A stretch of DNA of 64,000 nucleotides, from NCBI RefSeq assembly GCF_000716595.1, contig NZ_JNXC01000013.1:91044-155043 (forward strand), given 5' to 3'. The stretch comes from Saccharothrix sp. NRRL B-16314. GTDB taxonomy: Bacteria > Actinomycetota > Actinomycetes > Mycobacteriales > Pseudonocardiaceae. The translations under genes were made by a program, and so were the position numbers. The notes below the pieces were generated by a model. It searched no databases. It was not told the origin of the DNA and saw only the letters and a program-made list of their open reading frames with translations. Positions within the stretch are counted from its first letter, which is position 1. The number at the start of each line of letters is the position of its first letter. This document shows positions 1-7,285 of the stretch, one piece after another.

Positions 1-1056
1 GCCCGCGACCAGGCTGGACGGTGGTTCCCGGAGCAGGCGCTGGATGTGCACGCAGCCCAGGTACCGCCCGGTGGGCGTCGCGGTCGGCGCGCGGCACACG
101 AACACCATGCTGGCCAACGCGGGCGTGAGGTCGGGGTTGCGCACGTGCGCCAGCGCCTCGGCCACGGTCGCGTCCGGCGCAAGGACCACGGGCTCCGGCG
201 TCATCAGCCCGCCCGCGGTGTCGTAGCTGTACTCCAGCAGCCGCCGGACCGGCTCGGACTCCTCGGGCTCCATCAGCTCCAGCAGCCGGTCCTTCTCGCC
301 TTCGGGCAGCTCGGACAGCAGGTCGGCGGCGTCGTCCGGGTCCATCGCCTCCAGGATGTCCGCGGCGCGCTCGTCGTCCAGGTAGGTCAGCAAGTCCTTC
401 TGGTCCTCCTCGCCCAACTCCTCGATCACGTCGGCGAGCCGTTCGTCGTCCAGCGCCTCGGCCACCTCGTAGCGGCGCTTGAACGGCAGGCTGTGCAGGG
501 CCAGGGCCACGTCGGCCGCGCGCATCGTCTCGAAGACCGCGACCAGGTGCTGAGCGCCCTGCGGCTGGCCCGCCAACTCGGTCACCGACAGCCCGGTCAG
601 GTCCTCCCAGTGCAGCACCTGCACCGGTCCGCGCCTGGCCAGCCGCCCGGTGCGCTCCCGGACGGCGACCCTGGTCATCCGCCAGTCGCGGGTGCGGGTG
701 GGTTCCATGGCGGCGTCCACCAGCACCGCGGCCCGGCCGTCGGCGAGCGTGACGCGGGCGTCCAGCAGTTCGCCGACCACCAGGACCTCGTTGGTGCGCT
801 GGTGGAACTGGCGCAGGTTGACGGAACCGGTGGCGAGCGTGACCGCGTTCGGTTCGATGGACGTGACCCGCAGCATCGGCACGAAGATCCGCCGGCGGGT
901 GGCCAGTTCCAGCACCAGTCCGAGGACGCGCGGCGGCTGGCGGTCCACGCGCAGGCCGATGACCAGGTCACGGACCTTGCCGATGGACTCGCCGTCGGGC
1001 CCGAACACCGGCAGCCCGGCTAGTTGAGCGGCGAAGACCCGGTTCACGGCGACCAC
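1..1056 (-). CDS. PRC-barrel / MgtE N-terminal / CBS domain protein, 3' end cut by the window edge
   Basis: The first 352 codons of a longer gene are visible. Residues about 5-75 look like a PRC-barrel-type sensor domain (LPVFGPDGESIGKVRD), followed by a second beta-rich segment. Residues about 170-275 carry the helical repeats of the MgtE N-terminal domain (LDDERLADVIEELGEED), and a CBS domain opens at about 283 (GGLMTPEPVV). Up to the edge there is no membrane segment, so despite the family name this is probably a soluble Mg2+-responsive protein like M. tuberculosis Rv1232c, not a channel. GTG at 1056 was chosen because the reading is good from there; GTG at 1047 is equally possible, since no clear ribosome-binding site separates them. 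A stress protein, lpqY-sugABC and corA lie nearby, as in mycobacteria. Confidence 0.85.
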   Translation of the reverse strand, partial: MVAVNRVFAAQLAGLPVFGPDGESIGKVRDLVIGLRVDRQPPRVLGLVLELATRRRIFVPMLRVTSIEPNAVTLATGSVNLRQFHQRTNEVLVVGELLDARVTLADGRAAVLVDAAMEPTRTRDWRMTRVAVRERTGRLARRGPVQVLHWEDLTGLSVTELAGQPQGAQHLVAVFETMRAADVALALHSLPFKRRYEVAEALDDERLADVIEELGEEDQKDLLTYLDDERAADILEAMDPDDAADLLSELPEGEKDRLLELMEPEESEPVRRLLEYSYDTAGGLMTPEPVVLAPDATVAEALAHVRNPDLTPALASMVFVCRAPTATPTGRYLGCVHIQRLLREPPSSLVAG

Positions 1057-1112
1057 GTGATCAGGTTAGTCCGCCGGGCGGCCCGCCGCTGCGTTCCACT
1101 GTGGACGGGTGG

Positions 1113-1970
1113 TCAGGGGTGCAGGGCGCGGGCGATGGCCGCGCACCTCGCGGCCGAGTCGGCCGAGCCCACGTCGAGGCCCCACAGCCAGTTGTCGACC
1201 GCGCGGTAGAACGTCCACGCACGGGCGCGCCCGACGTCCAGGCCGGCGATGTCGCACAGCGCGGCGAACCGGTCGCGCAGGCCGCGTTCGCCGTCCAGCT
1301 CGCCGAACCTGTTCCACAGCAACGGGATCACGCCGAACTCGGGGTCGCCGGCGAGCGGTTTCGGGTCGATCATCACCCACGGCTCGCGGTCGCCGCGCAG
1401 CACGTTCTCGTAGTGCAGGTCCTCGTTGACGAGCGTGTCGGCGGCGGTTCCGGCGAGCGAACGGCCCAAGTCCAGGGCCAGTCGGACGAACGCGTCGGGC
1501 ACCGTTCCGCCCAGTGCGGCGTTCTCCTCGACCAGGTCGCCCGGGACGTGCCGGCGGAACTCCGGGCCGGCCGGGACGCCCAGTCGGCGGAGCAACCCGC
1601 CGGTGACGGCCAGCGCCTCCTCGATCGGCGCGTGGTTCAGCGTGCGGGTGTGGTCGAGGCGTTCGAGGAGGAGCGCGCCGTGCTCGTCGTCGTGGTCCAG
1701 CAGGTCCACCACGCCCTTGCCGCGCCACTTCGCCAGTGCCAGGGGTTCCTGCCGGGTCTCGGTGTCCAGCCAGGTGAGCTTGAGCGCGGCCGGGTGGCCG
1801 TCGGCGCGGCGGACCGGGAGGACGACGGCGACGTGGCCGTTGAGCAGGGGGCCGTCCGGGGTGAGGGACCAGCGGGCGCAGAACTTCGTGGCCAGGGAGG
1901 GCAGCGTGGTGCGCCAGGCCAGCGCGCCCTCGCCGAGGGTGAGCGCGAAGTCGTCGGGGACGGTGATCAC
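1113..1970 (-). CDS. APH(6)/hydroxyurea-kinase-type phosphotransferase
   Basis: Protein of 285 aa with the protein-kinase-like fold of aminoglycoside phosphotransferases, closest in style to the streptomycin 6-kinase / hydroxyurea phosphotransferase family. The catalytic loop reads NEDLHYENVL and the metal-binding segment MIDPKPLAGDPEFG; the N-terminal lobe carries ALKLTW as the probable nucleotide-binding lysine strand. The family transfers phosphate from ATP to hydroxyls of small molecules, but many chromosomal members have no proven resistance role, so the substrate here is unknown. The GTG start overlaps the stop of the upstream gene (GTGA), which makes translational coupling with that small protein likely. 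An in-frame upstream extension exists but lies inside the other gene and looks non-coding. Confidence 0.75.
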   Translation of the reverse strand: MITVPDDFALTLGEGALAWRTTLPSLATKFCARWSLTPDGPLLNGHVAVVLPVRRADGHPAALKLTWLDTETRQEPLALAKWRGKGVVDLLDHDDEHGALLLERLDHTRTLNHAPIEEALAVTGGLLRRLGVPAGPEFRRHVPGDLVEENAALGGTVPDAFVRLALDLGRSLAGTAADTLVNEDLHYENVLRGDREPWVMIDPKPLAGDPEFGVIPLLWNRFGELDGERGLRDRFAALCDIAGLDVGRARAWTFYRAVDNWLWGLDVGSADSAARCAAIARALHP

Positions 1971-2302
1971 GCGAACTCCAGGCGGTAGACCGAGTCCCAC
2001 ACCGGTCGGGTGTTGAGCCGGGCCGCTTCGAGCGCTTTGGCGGTGTCGTCGTCCGGTTCCGTCAGGCGTGCGGTCGCGGGGGCGTCGACCAGGTGCGAGT
2101 GGGTGGTGGGGGAGCGGACGGTCACCGTGCAGGCGACGCCGTCCGCCAGCCCCGGTACCACCTGTTCCGTGCCGCCGACCACCACCAGCGCCGCGCCGTC
2201 GCGCCACAGCGCCCACACCAGCCTCGGTTCGTGACCGGACGGCTTGACCCAGATCGCGGCGGCTTTGCGCAGCGCGTTGTCCAGCACCTGCTCGATCTCC
2301 AC
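1967..2302 (-). CDS. Conserved-looking 111-aa protein of unknown function
   Basis: Small soluble protein starting at GTG 2302 (VEIEQVLDNALRKAAAIWV). It has no signal peptide or membrane segment and no motif I recognise. It mixes a helical N-terminus with beta-strand-like stretches (RLVWALWRDGAALVVV, then GVACTVTVRS). The last codons overlap the GTG start of the phosphotransferase by 4 nt, so the two form a small operon transcribed away from the lyase gene. Codon use is typical of the neighbourhood, which supports real coding. The start is uncertain because no strong Shine-Dalgarno sequence precedes it. Confidence 0.6.
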   Translation of the reverse strand: MEIEQVLDNALRKAAAIWVKPSGHEPRLVWALWRDGAALVVVGGTEQVVPGLADGVACTVTVRSPTTHSHLVDAPATARLTEPDDDTAKALEAARLNTRPVWDSVYRLEFA

Positions 2303-2388
2303 CGGTTCAGCCTGCCACGAGCCTGTGAGCCGGGACTCACGAAATAGCGGGCGGTACGCGTGCGTGCCACCCTTCGCACAACAGGAGT

Positions 2389-2400
2389 TACCGGCCGGTA
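2389..2400. promoter_or_regulatory. 12-bp perfect palindrome TACCGGCCGGTA in the lyase leader
   Basis: TACCGGCCGGTA lies just upstream of the GAGGAGGT ribosome-binding site of the lyase gene. With the preceding T it gives the half-site TTACCGG. A related spaced pair of half-sites sits upstream of the acyl-CoA dehydrogenase (5715-5741). It may be an operator shared by the two genes; no cognate regulator can be assigned. Confidence 0.35.
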
Positions 2401-2416
2401 CGAGGAGGTATTCACA

Positions 2417-3376
2417 GTGGTCGACCAGCAGCGTCCCCGTCGCTCGTGTCTGGCCGTGCCCGGATCGAGCCAGAAGATGATCGACAAGGCTCGCACGCTG
2501 CCCGCGGACCAGGTGTTCCTCGACCTGGAGGACGCGTGCGCGCCGCTGGCCAAGCCGGACGCGCGGAAGACCATCGTGGCGTCGTTGAACGAGGGCGGCT
2601 GGGGCTCGCGCGCCAGGGTGGTCCGGGTCAACGACTGGACCACCGAGTGGACGTACCGCGACGTCACCGAGGTCGTGGAGGGCGCGGGGGCGAACCTGGA
2701 CTGCATCATGCTGCCCAAGGTGCAGACGGCGGAGCAGGTGCACGCGCTGGACCTGCTGCTGACCCAGATCGAGAAGACGATGGGCTACGAGGTCGGCCGG
2801 ATCGGCATCGAGGCGCAGATCGAGAACGCCCTGGGCCTGATCAACGTCAACGCGATCGCCACCGCGTCACCGCGCGTCGAGACGATCATCTTCGGGCCGG
2901 CCGACTTCATGGCGTCGATCAACATGAAGTCGCTGGTCGTGGGCGAGCAGCCGCCGGGCTACGACGTGGGCGACGCGTACCACTACATCCTGATGCAGAT
3001 CCTGATGGCGGCCCGTGCGCACGACAAGCAGGCGATCGACGGCCCGTACCTGCAGATCCGCGACGTGGACGGGTTCAAGCGGGTGGCGGGTCGGTCGGCG
3101 GCCCTCGGCTTCGACGGCAAGTGGGTGCTGCACCCCGGTCAGATCGACGCGGCGAACGAGGTGTTCAGCCCGAAGCAGGAGGACTACGACCACGCCGAGA
3201 ACATCCTCGACGCGTACGACTACTTCACGTCCGAGGCGGGTGGCAAGCGCGGCGCGGTGATGCTCGGCGACGAGATGATCGACGAGGCGTCCCGCAAGAT
3301 GGCCCTGGTCATCTCGTCCAAGGGGCGCGCCGCCGGCATGACCCGCACGGACGTGTGGTCGCCGCCGGAGGACTGA
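2417..3376 (+). CDS. HpcH/HpaI-CitE family CoA lyase, probable beta-methylmalyl-CoA / malyl-CoA lyase
   Basis: A 319-aa TIM-barrel lyase of the CitE/HpcH superfamily. Typical motifs are present: DLEDACAP near the N-terminus (acidic metal site), the AQIENALGL strand with its conserved Glu, IFGPADFMAS, and GKWVLHPGQIDAANEVF near the end. Length and the insert around INMKSL resemble the malyl-CoA/beta-methylmalyl-CoA lyases (Mcl1 type, about 318 aa) better than the shorter citramalyl-CoA lyases of about 270 aa. Such enzymes cleave beta-methylmalyl-CoA to glyoxylate and propionyl-CoA in the ethylmalonyl-CoA pathway. GTG 2417 is preceded by GAGGAGGT at good spacing. A likely partner acyl-CoA dehydrogenase lies 2.4 kb downstream, separated by a foreign-looking gene. 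Exact substrate is inferred. Confidence 0.8.
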   Translation: MVDQQRPRRSCLAVPGSSQKMIDKARTLPADQVFLDLEDACAPLAKPDARKTIVASLNEGGWGSRARVVRVNDWTTEWTYRDVTEVVEGAGANLDCIMLPKVQTAEQVHALDLLLTQIEKTMGYEVGRIGIEAQIENALGLINVNAIATASPRVETIIFGPADFMASINMKSLVVGEQPPGYDVGDAYHYILMQILMAARAHDKQAIDGPYLQIRDVDGFKRVAGRSAALGFDGKWVLHPGQIDAANEVFSPKQEDYDHAENILDAYDYFTSEAGGKRGAVMLGDEMIDEASRKMALVISSKGRAAGMTRTDVWSPPED

Positions 3377-3462
3377 CTTCCTGCGGCGACCGACGGTGGG
3401 CCGGTCGTCGGTGTGGATACCCGAGGTTGGGAATGAAGTACTCGTAGGAAGCACTGCGCGGT

Positions 3463-3495
3463 GCCGGTCGACCGAAATCACTTTGGTCGACCGGC
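3463..3495. terminator. Bidirectional hairpin between convergent genes
   Basis: A perfect 11-bp inverted repeat (GCCGGTCGACC, 11-nt loop, then its complement) sits between the 3' ends of the lyase gene and the DndB-like gene. There is no U tract, which is usual for actinobacterial terminators. Confidence 0.6.
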
Positions 3496-3504
3496 GCATA
3501 GCGT

Positions 3505-4722
3505 CTAGATGCCGAGCGCCTTCCGGACCTCGCCGGCGGCTGCGTTGACCGGACCCCGTTGGGTCGAAATCTTGTTGTCCGTTGAAATGATGTTGTTTTC
3601 CCAGATCTTGGCGTCCCGCCGCCAGTCGATCTTCTGCGCGAGATCGACGTAGCGCGCGAGCCGTACGGCCTCGGACGGTTCTTTTCCGATCTCGTACCCC
3701 ATGCGGCCGATGATGTTCAACCCGGTCGCGGTCATGTTCACGTACTGGGCACGGAAATCGGGGATCTGATTTGCAACTCCACCGCGCTGCGGCAGGCTGA
3801 CGATGGTGGACCACGGGTGCATGTTCGCGGTCAAGGTTTCGAGCAGCGCCAGTGCCTCCTGGACGAACTCGTCCTGAGCCTCGGAACTGCCGATACGCTG
3901 TGTTGCCTGCCGGGTCAGGCTGTCCTCGCTCATCGCGTAGTCGCCGAATAGAAGCTCCTTGACGAAGCCGCGAACCTGGTTGAGCAGGAAAACGTGCTGT
4001 GAGAGCTTCGGGAGCGTCTTGGAGCTTTCGTCGATACGGCCCTCGAACAGCTTGGACCGGGAAGTGATCGCCGCAAGGACCTTGTTGACCGGCTCGCGCG
4101 TGTTGTAGACGGCCAACAGGCTAGGCGGAATCTGCTTGGTTTGCGCCGCATCGGCGAAGTCCTGCTGGATGCGTGTGCGATCGGTTTCGATGACGATCAG
4201 CACTGCCATCGCATCGTTCTGGAGCTCCGGTACTTCATCCAGGGCTCCGGCCGCGATGGAGCGGCCCGACGGATAGCCGGCGAGCGCGGCGATGCGGTGC
4301 TGGCCGTCGGTGACGAAGAAGCGAGTGGCGTCGTGCACCACGAGATAGCCTAGGCGGGTCGGCGCCCCTGGACTGGTCTGAACGTGCAACGATGGGTGCT
4401 TGTCCACGTTCAAGGTGACCGGTGGCAAAATGTAGTCATCCTTATTGGTGATGACGTACTCTTTAATGGACTTCGCGTGGTCCGGCATTAACGGGCGGTT
4501 CAGGCTGTCCCTGGGGCTGTTGCCCTTGATGGCAGAGTCGGCGACGACCTGTCTCTTGATGAACTGGTTCGGAAACGCGGTCGAAACCATGGTCCTGTCG
4601 CCCTGCTTGAAAACCGTGCAGGGAAAGATCCTCCCGCCGACCGCGGCTGCCTCGCGGTGTGCAGCCTCCATGGCTGTAAGGATGTCCGGGTGATCGATGG
4701 GGGCGGTGCGCTCGTTTGCCAT
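3505..4722 (-). CDS. Orphan DndB-like protein with DGQHR domain
   Basis: Protein of 405 aa with the family hallmark FFVTDGQHRIAAL (DGQHR at residues 139-143), as in DndB, the regulator of DNA phosphorothioation systems; DndB itself is somewhat shorter, about 360-370 aa. No dndA, dndC, dndD or dndE gene is in the window, so this is an orphan copy and may act alone or in defence. ATG 4722 has AAGGTGGA about 6 nt upstream; the longer open frame to 4812 lacks that signal. The gene is visibly lower in GC than everything around it, with many A/T-ending codons, and carries a TTA leucine codon (residue 78, 4489-4491), rare in such genomes and bldA-dependent in Streptomyces. Recent horizontal acquisition is likely. 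Family assignment is firm; function is not known. Confidence 0.8.
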   Translation of the reverse strand: MANERTAPIDHPDILTAMEAAHREAAAVGGRIFPCTVFKQGDRTMVSTAFPNQFIKRQVVADSAIKGNSPRDSLNRPLMPDHAKSIKEYVITNKDDYILPPVTLNVDKHPSLHVQTSPGAPTRLGYLVVHDATRFFVTDGQHRIAALAGYPSGRSIAAGALDEVPELQNDAMAVLIVIETDRTRIQQDFADAAQTKQIPPSLLAVYNTREPVNKVLAAITSRSKLFEGRIDESSKTLPKLSQHVFLLNQVRGFVKELLFGDYAMSEDSLTRQATQRIGSSEAQDEFVQEALALLETLTANMHPWSTIVSLPQRGGVANQIPDFRAQYVNMTATGLNIIGRMGYEIGKEPSEAVRLARYVDLAQKIDWRRDAKIWENNIISTDNKISTQRGPVNAAAGEVRKALGI

Positions 4723-5126
4723 ATAAATCCACCTTGGTTCGCTATCTTCCTCCAGCACTGTAACAGGAGACGTAAAACGTGAACAAAGGCGCGTAAGGTG
4801 AGTAATTCTCAACGTAAGACGAGGATTCGTCGGCTACTGCGGCGATGTTCTGAAGTCGCGCGAACGTGACGCAGCCTGGAAGGCTGACGATCCTTCAATG
4901 CGGCTGCGTGGACGCATGATCGTCAGCTTCGAGTGAGGCCACGATGTGTGGCCACGCTGCTAATTGCAGCCTCGTGTCTCGTGCTTCCGTTCCGGTCCGT
5001 CGTCACGAGTAGTGCCTTGTGTCCATTGTGGAGCGGGCGTCGAGGGTGGCACGCTGTGCCGGTGAGGTCACGGACGGTGGCCTCGCCGGTGAGCATTCAC
5101 ACAAGTCGGGGTCGGGATTGGCGATC
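4723..5126. other. Intergenic region upstream of the DndB-like gene, several hairpins
   Basis: About 400 bp without a convincing gene. It holds a 10-bp inverted repeat GCTGACGATC (4883-4892 and 4918-4927) enclosing a second small inverted repeat ATGCG/CGCAT, followed by GGCCAC/GTGGCC and GCTGC-TAATT-GCAGC hairpins between about 4936 and 4970. The part next to the DndB-like gene is AT-richer and should contain its promoter; I see no certain -35/-10 pair. An open frame starts at 5019 and runs into the zinc-ribbon gene, but its first part has poor codon use. Confidence 0.5.
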
Positions 5127-5318
5127 ATGGGGGGCCGCCTGTGCATGGTGGTCGGCGTGTCCAGACATCGCACCCCGCGCAGGCGGTTGTTCCAGCGCCG
5201 CCGCGACGACCTGATCGAGCGCAGCTTCCGGCCGTGCCCCGCCTGCTCGCACGACGTCCACGTCTTCGCCGACGTGTGCCGGCACTGCGGCGGCGAGCTG
5301 GAGCTGCGCGCCTCCTGA
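5127..5318 (+). CDS. Small zinc-ribbon protein
   Basis: A 63-aa basic protein ending in a zinc ribbon with two CxxC knuckles, CPAC at the first and CRHCG at the second, 14 residues apart. The N-terminal half is arginine-rich (RTPRRRLFQRRRDD). The function cannot be told from this; such proteins bind nucleic acid or act as small adaptors. ATG 5127 gives a frame with consistently G/C third positions, whereas the extension back to 5019 looks non-coding. The gene is convergent with the DUF4190 gene, 9 nt between the stop codons. Confidence 0.55.
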   Translation: MGGRLCMVVGVSRHRTPRRRLFQRRRDDLIERSFRPCPACSHDVHVFADVCRHCGGELELRAS

Positions 5319-5327
5319 CCGGAGAGG

Positions 5328-5621
5328 TCAGCGCGGGACCGGCAGATCACCGATCTCCCGGTACAGCCACACCGCCAGCACGACCCACAGCACGAACGCC
5401 AGCACCCAGAGCACGGTGAACACCACGCCGACGACCAGACCGGCGGTCGCCAGGCCCCAGCCGTCCTCGCCGGTCTGCCGGATCTGCTTGCGCGCCACGA
5501 CGCCGAGCACGATCCCCACCGGTGCGCACAGGACCGCGGTGATCAGCGCGGCGATCGCCAGGCTGTTGGTGCGCCTCGGCGGCGGGTAGTAGCCGGGCTG
5601 CTGGTAGTACGGCTGCGACAT
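5328..5621 (-). CDS. DUF4190 small membrane protein
   Basis: Protein of 97 aa: a Pro/Tyr/Gln-rich cytoplasmic N-terminus (MSQPYYQQPGYYPPPRR), then a first hydrophobic helix (about residues 20-45), a short KQIRQTGEDGWG connector and a second hydrophobic segment (about 55-88). The connector between two helices is characteristic of DUF4190. Role unknown; these proteins are common in actinobacterial envelopes. ATG 5621 is the only sensible start. A DUF4190-like gene also sits near the MgtE-like protein in mycobacteria (Rv1233c region). Confidence 0.7.
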   Translation of the reverse strand: MSQPYYQQPGYYPPPRRTNSLAIAALITAVLCAPVGIVLGVVARKQIRQTGEDGWGLATAGLVVGVVFTVLWVLAFVLWVVLAVWLYREIGDLPVPR

Positions 5622-5714
5622 CTCGGTCCCCCTGGCGGTCGATGCGGGCGCACAGGCTAACCCGCTGTTTCGGTTCAGCGGGTGGCGATGAGCACCTTCG
5701 TGACGCGAACGCGC

Positions 5715-5741
5715 GTTAACCGGTCCATACTCGCCGGTAAC
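5715..5741. promoter_or_regulatory. Spaced inverted half-sites upstream of the acyl-CoA dehydrogenase
   Basis: GTTAACCGG and CCGGTAAC face each other with a 10-nt spacer, 25 nt upstream of the start codon. They resemble the TTACCGG half-site in the leader of the lyase gene, suggesting a common regulator. The spacer contains CATACT, which could be part of a -10 element. Confidence 0.35.
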
Positions 5742-5765
5742 CCGAGAGCTACGAAGGGAAACGCG

Positions 5766-6962
5766 ATGGCGCGCCTGGCCCGGACCGCAGGACTGACCGA
5801 CGTCCAGGAGGAGATCCTGTCGACGGTTCGCACCTTCGTGGACAAGGAGATCATCCCGCACGCCCAGGCGCTCGAGCACGGCGACACCTACCCGACCGAC
5901 ATCGTCGAGGGCATGAAGGAGATGGGCCTGTTCGGGCTCACCATCCCCGAGGAGTTCGGCGGGCTCGGCGAGTCCCTGCTGACCTACGCCCTGGTGGTCG
6001 AGCAGATCGCGCGCGGCTGGATGTCGGTGTCCGGGGTGATCAACACCCACTTCATCGTGGCGCACATGCTCAAGCAGCACGGCACGCCCGACCAGCAGCG
6101 GACGTACCTGCCGCGGATGGCGACCGGCGAGGTGCGCGGCTCGTTCTCCATGTCCGAGCCGGAGTTGGGCTCCGACGTGGCCGCGATCCGGACGCGCGCG
6201 ACGCGCGACGGCGACGACTTCATCGTCAACGGCCAGAAGATGTGGCTGACCAACGGCGGCACGTCCAACCTCACCGCCGTCCTGGTGAAGACCGACGAGG
6301 GCGCGGAGAAGGCGCACCGGAACCTGACCGCGTTGCTGGTGGAGAAGCCCGAGGGCTACGGCGAGGTCGCACCCGGCCTCACCATCCCCGGCAAGATCGA
6401 CAAGATGGGCTACAAGGGCGTCGACACCACGGAGATGGTGTTCGACGGCTTCCGCATCCCCGCCGAGCAGGTGCTGGGCGGCACTACCGGGAACGGCTTC
6501 CGGCACATGATGGACGGTGTCGAGGTCGGCCGGGTGAACGTGGCGGCGCGGGCGTGCGGCATCGCGTTGCGGTCGTTCGAGCTGGCCATCGAGTACGCCC
6601 AGCAGCGCAAGACGTTCGGCAAGCCGATCGTCGAGCACCAGGCCATCGCGTTCAAGCTGGCCGAGATGGCGACCAAGGTCGAGGCCGCCCACCTGATGAT
6701 GGTCAACGCGGCACGGCTGAAGGACTCCGGCGCGCGCAACGACGTCGAGGCGGGCATGGCGAAGCTCATCGCGTCCGAGTACTGCGCCGAGGTGACGCAG
6801 GAGGCGTTCCGCATCCACGGCGGCTACGGGTACTCGAAGGAGTACGAGATCGAGCGCCTGATGCGCGAGGCGCCGTTCCTGCTCATCGGCGAGGGCACCA
6901 GCGAGATCCAGAAGACCATCATCAGCCGGGGTCTCCTGCGCGACTACCAGTCCCGGGGCTGA
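5766..6962 (+). CDS. Acyl-CoA dehydrogenase, possible (2S)-methylsuccinyl-CoA dehydrogenase
   Basis: A 398-aa FAD-dependent acyl-CoA dehydrogenase. Diagnostic segments are MSEPELGSDVAAIRT (flavin/substrate binding), QKMWLTNGG, QQRKTFGKPI and the C-terminal IGEGTSEIQ, where the Glu is the usual catalytic base. It oxidises the C2-C3 bond of a CoA thioester and passes electrons to ETF. Its closeness to the lyase and a possible shared operator suggest methylsuccinyl-CoA dehydrogenase of the ethylmalonyl-CoA pathway. Isovaleryl- or glutaryl-type dehydrogenases are alternatives that sequence reading cannot exclude. ATG 5766 is preceded by AAGGGA; the longer frame from 5682 has no such signal. Confidence 0.85.
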   Translation: MARLARTAGLTDVQEEILSTVRTFVDKEIIPHAQALEHGDTYPTDIVEGMKEMGLFGLTIPEEFGGLGESLLTYALVVEQIARGWMSVSGVINTHFIVAHMLKQHGTPDQQRTYLPRMATGEVRGSFSMSEPELGSDVAAIRTRATRDGDDFIVNGQKMWLTNGGTSNLTAVLVKTDEGAEKAHRNLTALLVEKPEGYGEVAPGLTIPGKIDKMGYKGVDTTEMVFDGFRIPAEQVLGGTTGNGFRHMMDGVEVGRVNVAARACGIALRSFELAIEYAQQRKTFGKPIVEHQAIAFKLAEMATKVEAAHLMMVNAARLKDSGARNDVEAGMAKLIASEYCAEVTQEAFRIHGGYGYSKEYEIERLMREAPFLLIGEGTSEIQKTIISRGLLRDYQSRG

Positions 6963-6987
6963 CCCACCCGCGAAACCGGAGCACGTC

Positions 6988-7141
6988 GCGGGTCGCCGGA
7001 ACTGCCCGGTGGCTCGCGACCGCCGGGCCACCGGACTGCCCGGTGGCTCGCGACCGCCGGGTCGCCGAACTGCCTGGTGGCTCGCGACCACCGGGTCGCC
7101 GGACTGCCCGGTGGCCCTCGACCGCCGGGTCGCCGCCTGCC
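6988..7141. repeat. 34-bp tandem repeat, about 4.5 copies
   Basis: Four units begin at 7008, 7042, 7076 and 7110, each a variant of GGTGGCTCGCGACCGCCGGG plus 14 further bases, preceded by a partial unit from 6988. Copies differ at a few positions. There are no spacers, so this is not a CRISPR array. It lies between the acyl-CoA dehydrogenase and the stress-protein gene; the antisense strand is open through it only because the repeat lacks stop codons. The 6963-7285 gap has no gene. Confidence 0.85.
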
Positions 7142-7285
7142 GTGACGCGACGGCGTAGCGTTGCGGCGTGGTGCTGCGACAAGCGCCCACATCACGTTCG
7201 CGTCAGTTTCCCGCGAACCCGTTTCGCGCTGGTCGCCCGCTGTTGGCAGGATGGGGTGGATCAGCACCGCGAAGAGGTGGTCACC

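Noticed and set aside
46..1023. Long plus-strand open frame of 325 codons
   Set aside because: It is antisense to the MgtE-like gene; its translation is His/Gln/Arg-rich without domain logic, the usual shadow in GC-rich DNA.
1..1056. Magnesium transporter MgtE
   Set aside because: Only the MgtE N-terminal and CBS-type domains are seen, with a PRC-like domain in front; no membrane segment is visible, so calling it a transporter is not justified from this part.
5019..5126. N-terminal extension of the zinc-ribbon protein
   Set aside because: Codon use before ATG 5127 is poor and there is no ribosome-binding site for the ATG-like start at 5019.
6988..7141. Possible CRISPR array
   Set aside because: The 34-bp units are directly adjacent and have no unique spacers; no cas genes are near.
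5328..7190. 620-codon minus-strand frame
   Set aside because: Only its last 97 codons (DUF4190) are real. The rest is antisense to the acyl-CoA dehydrogenase and translation of the 34-bp repeat.
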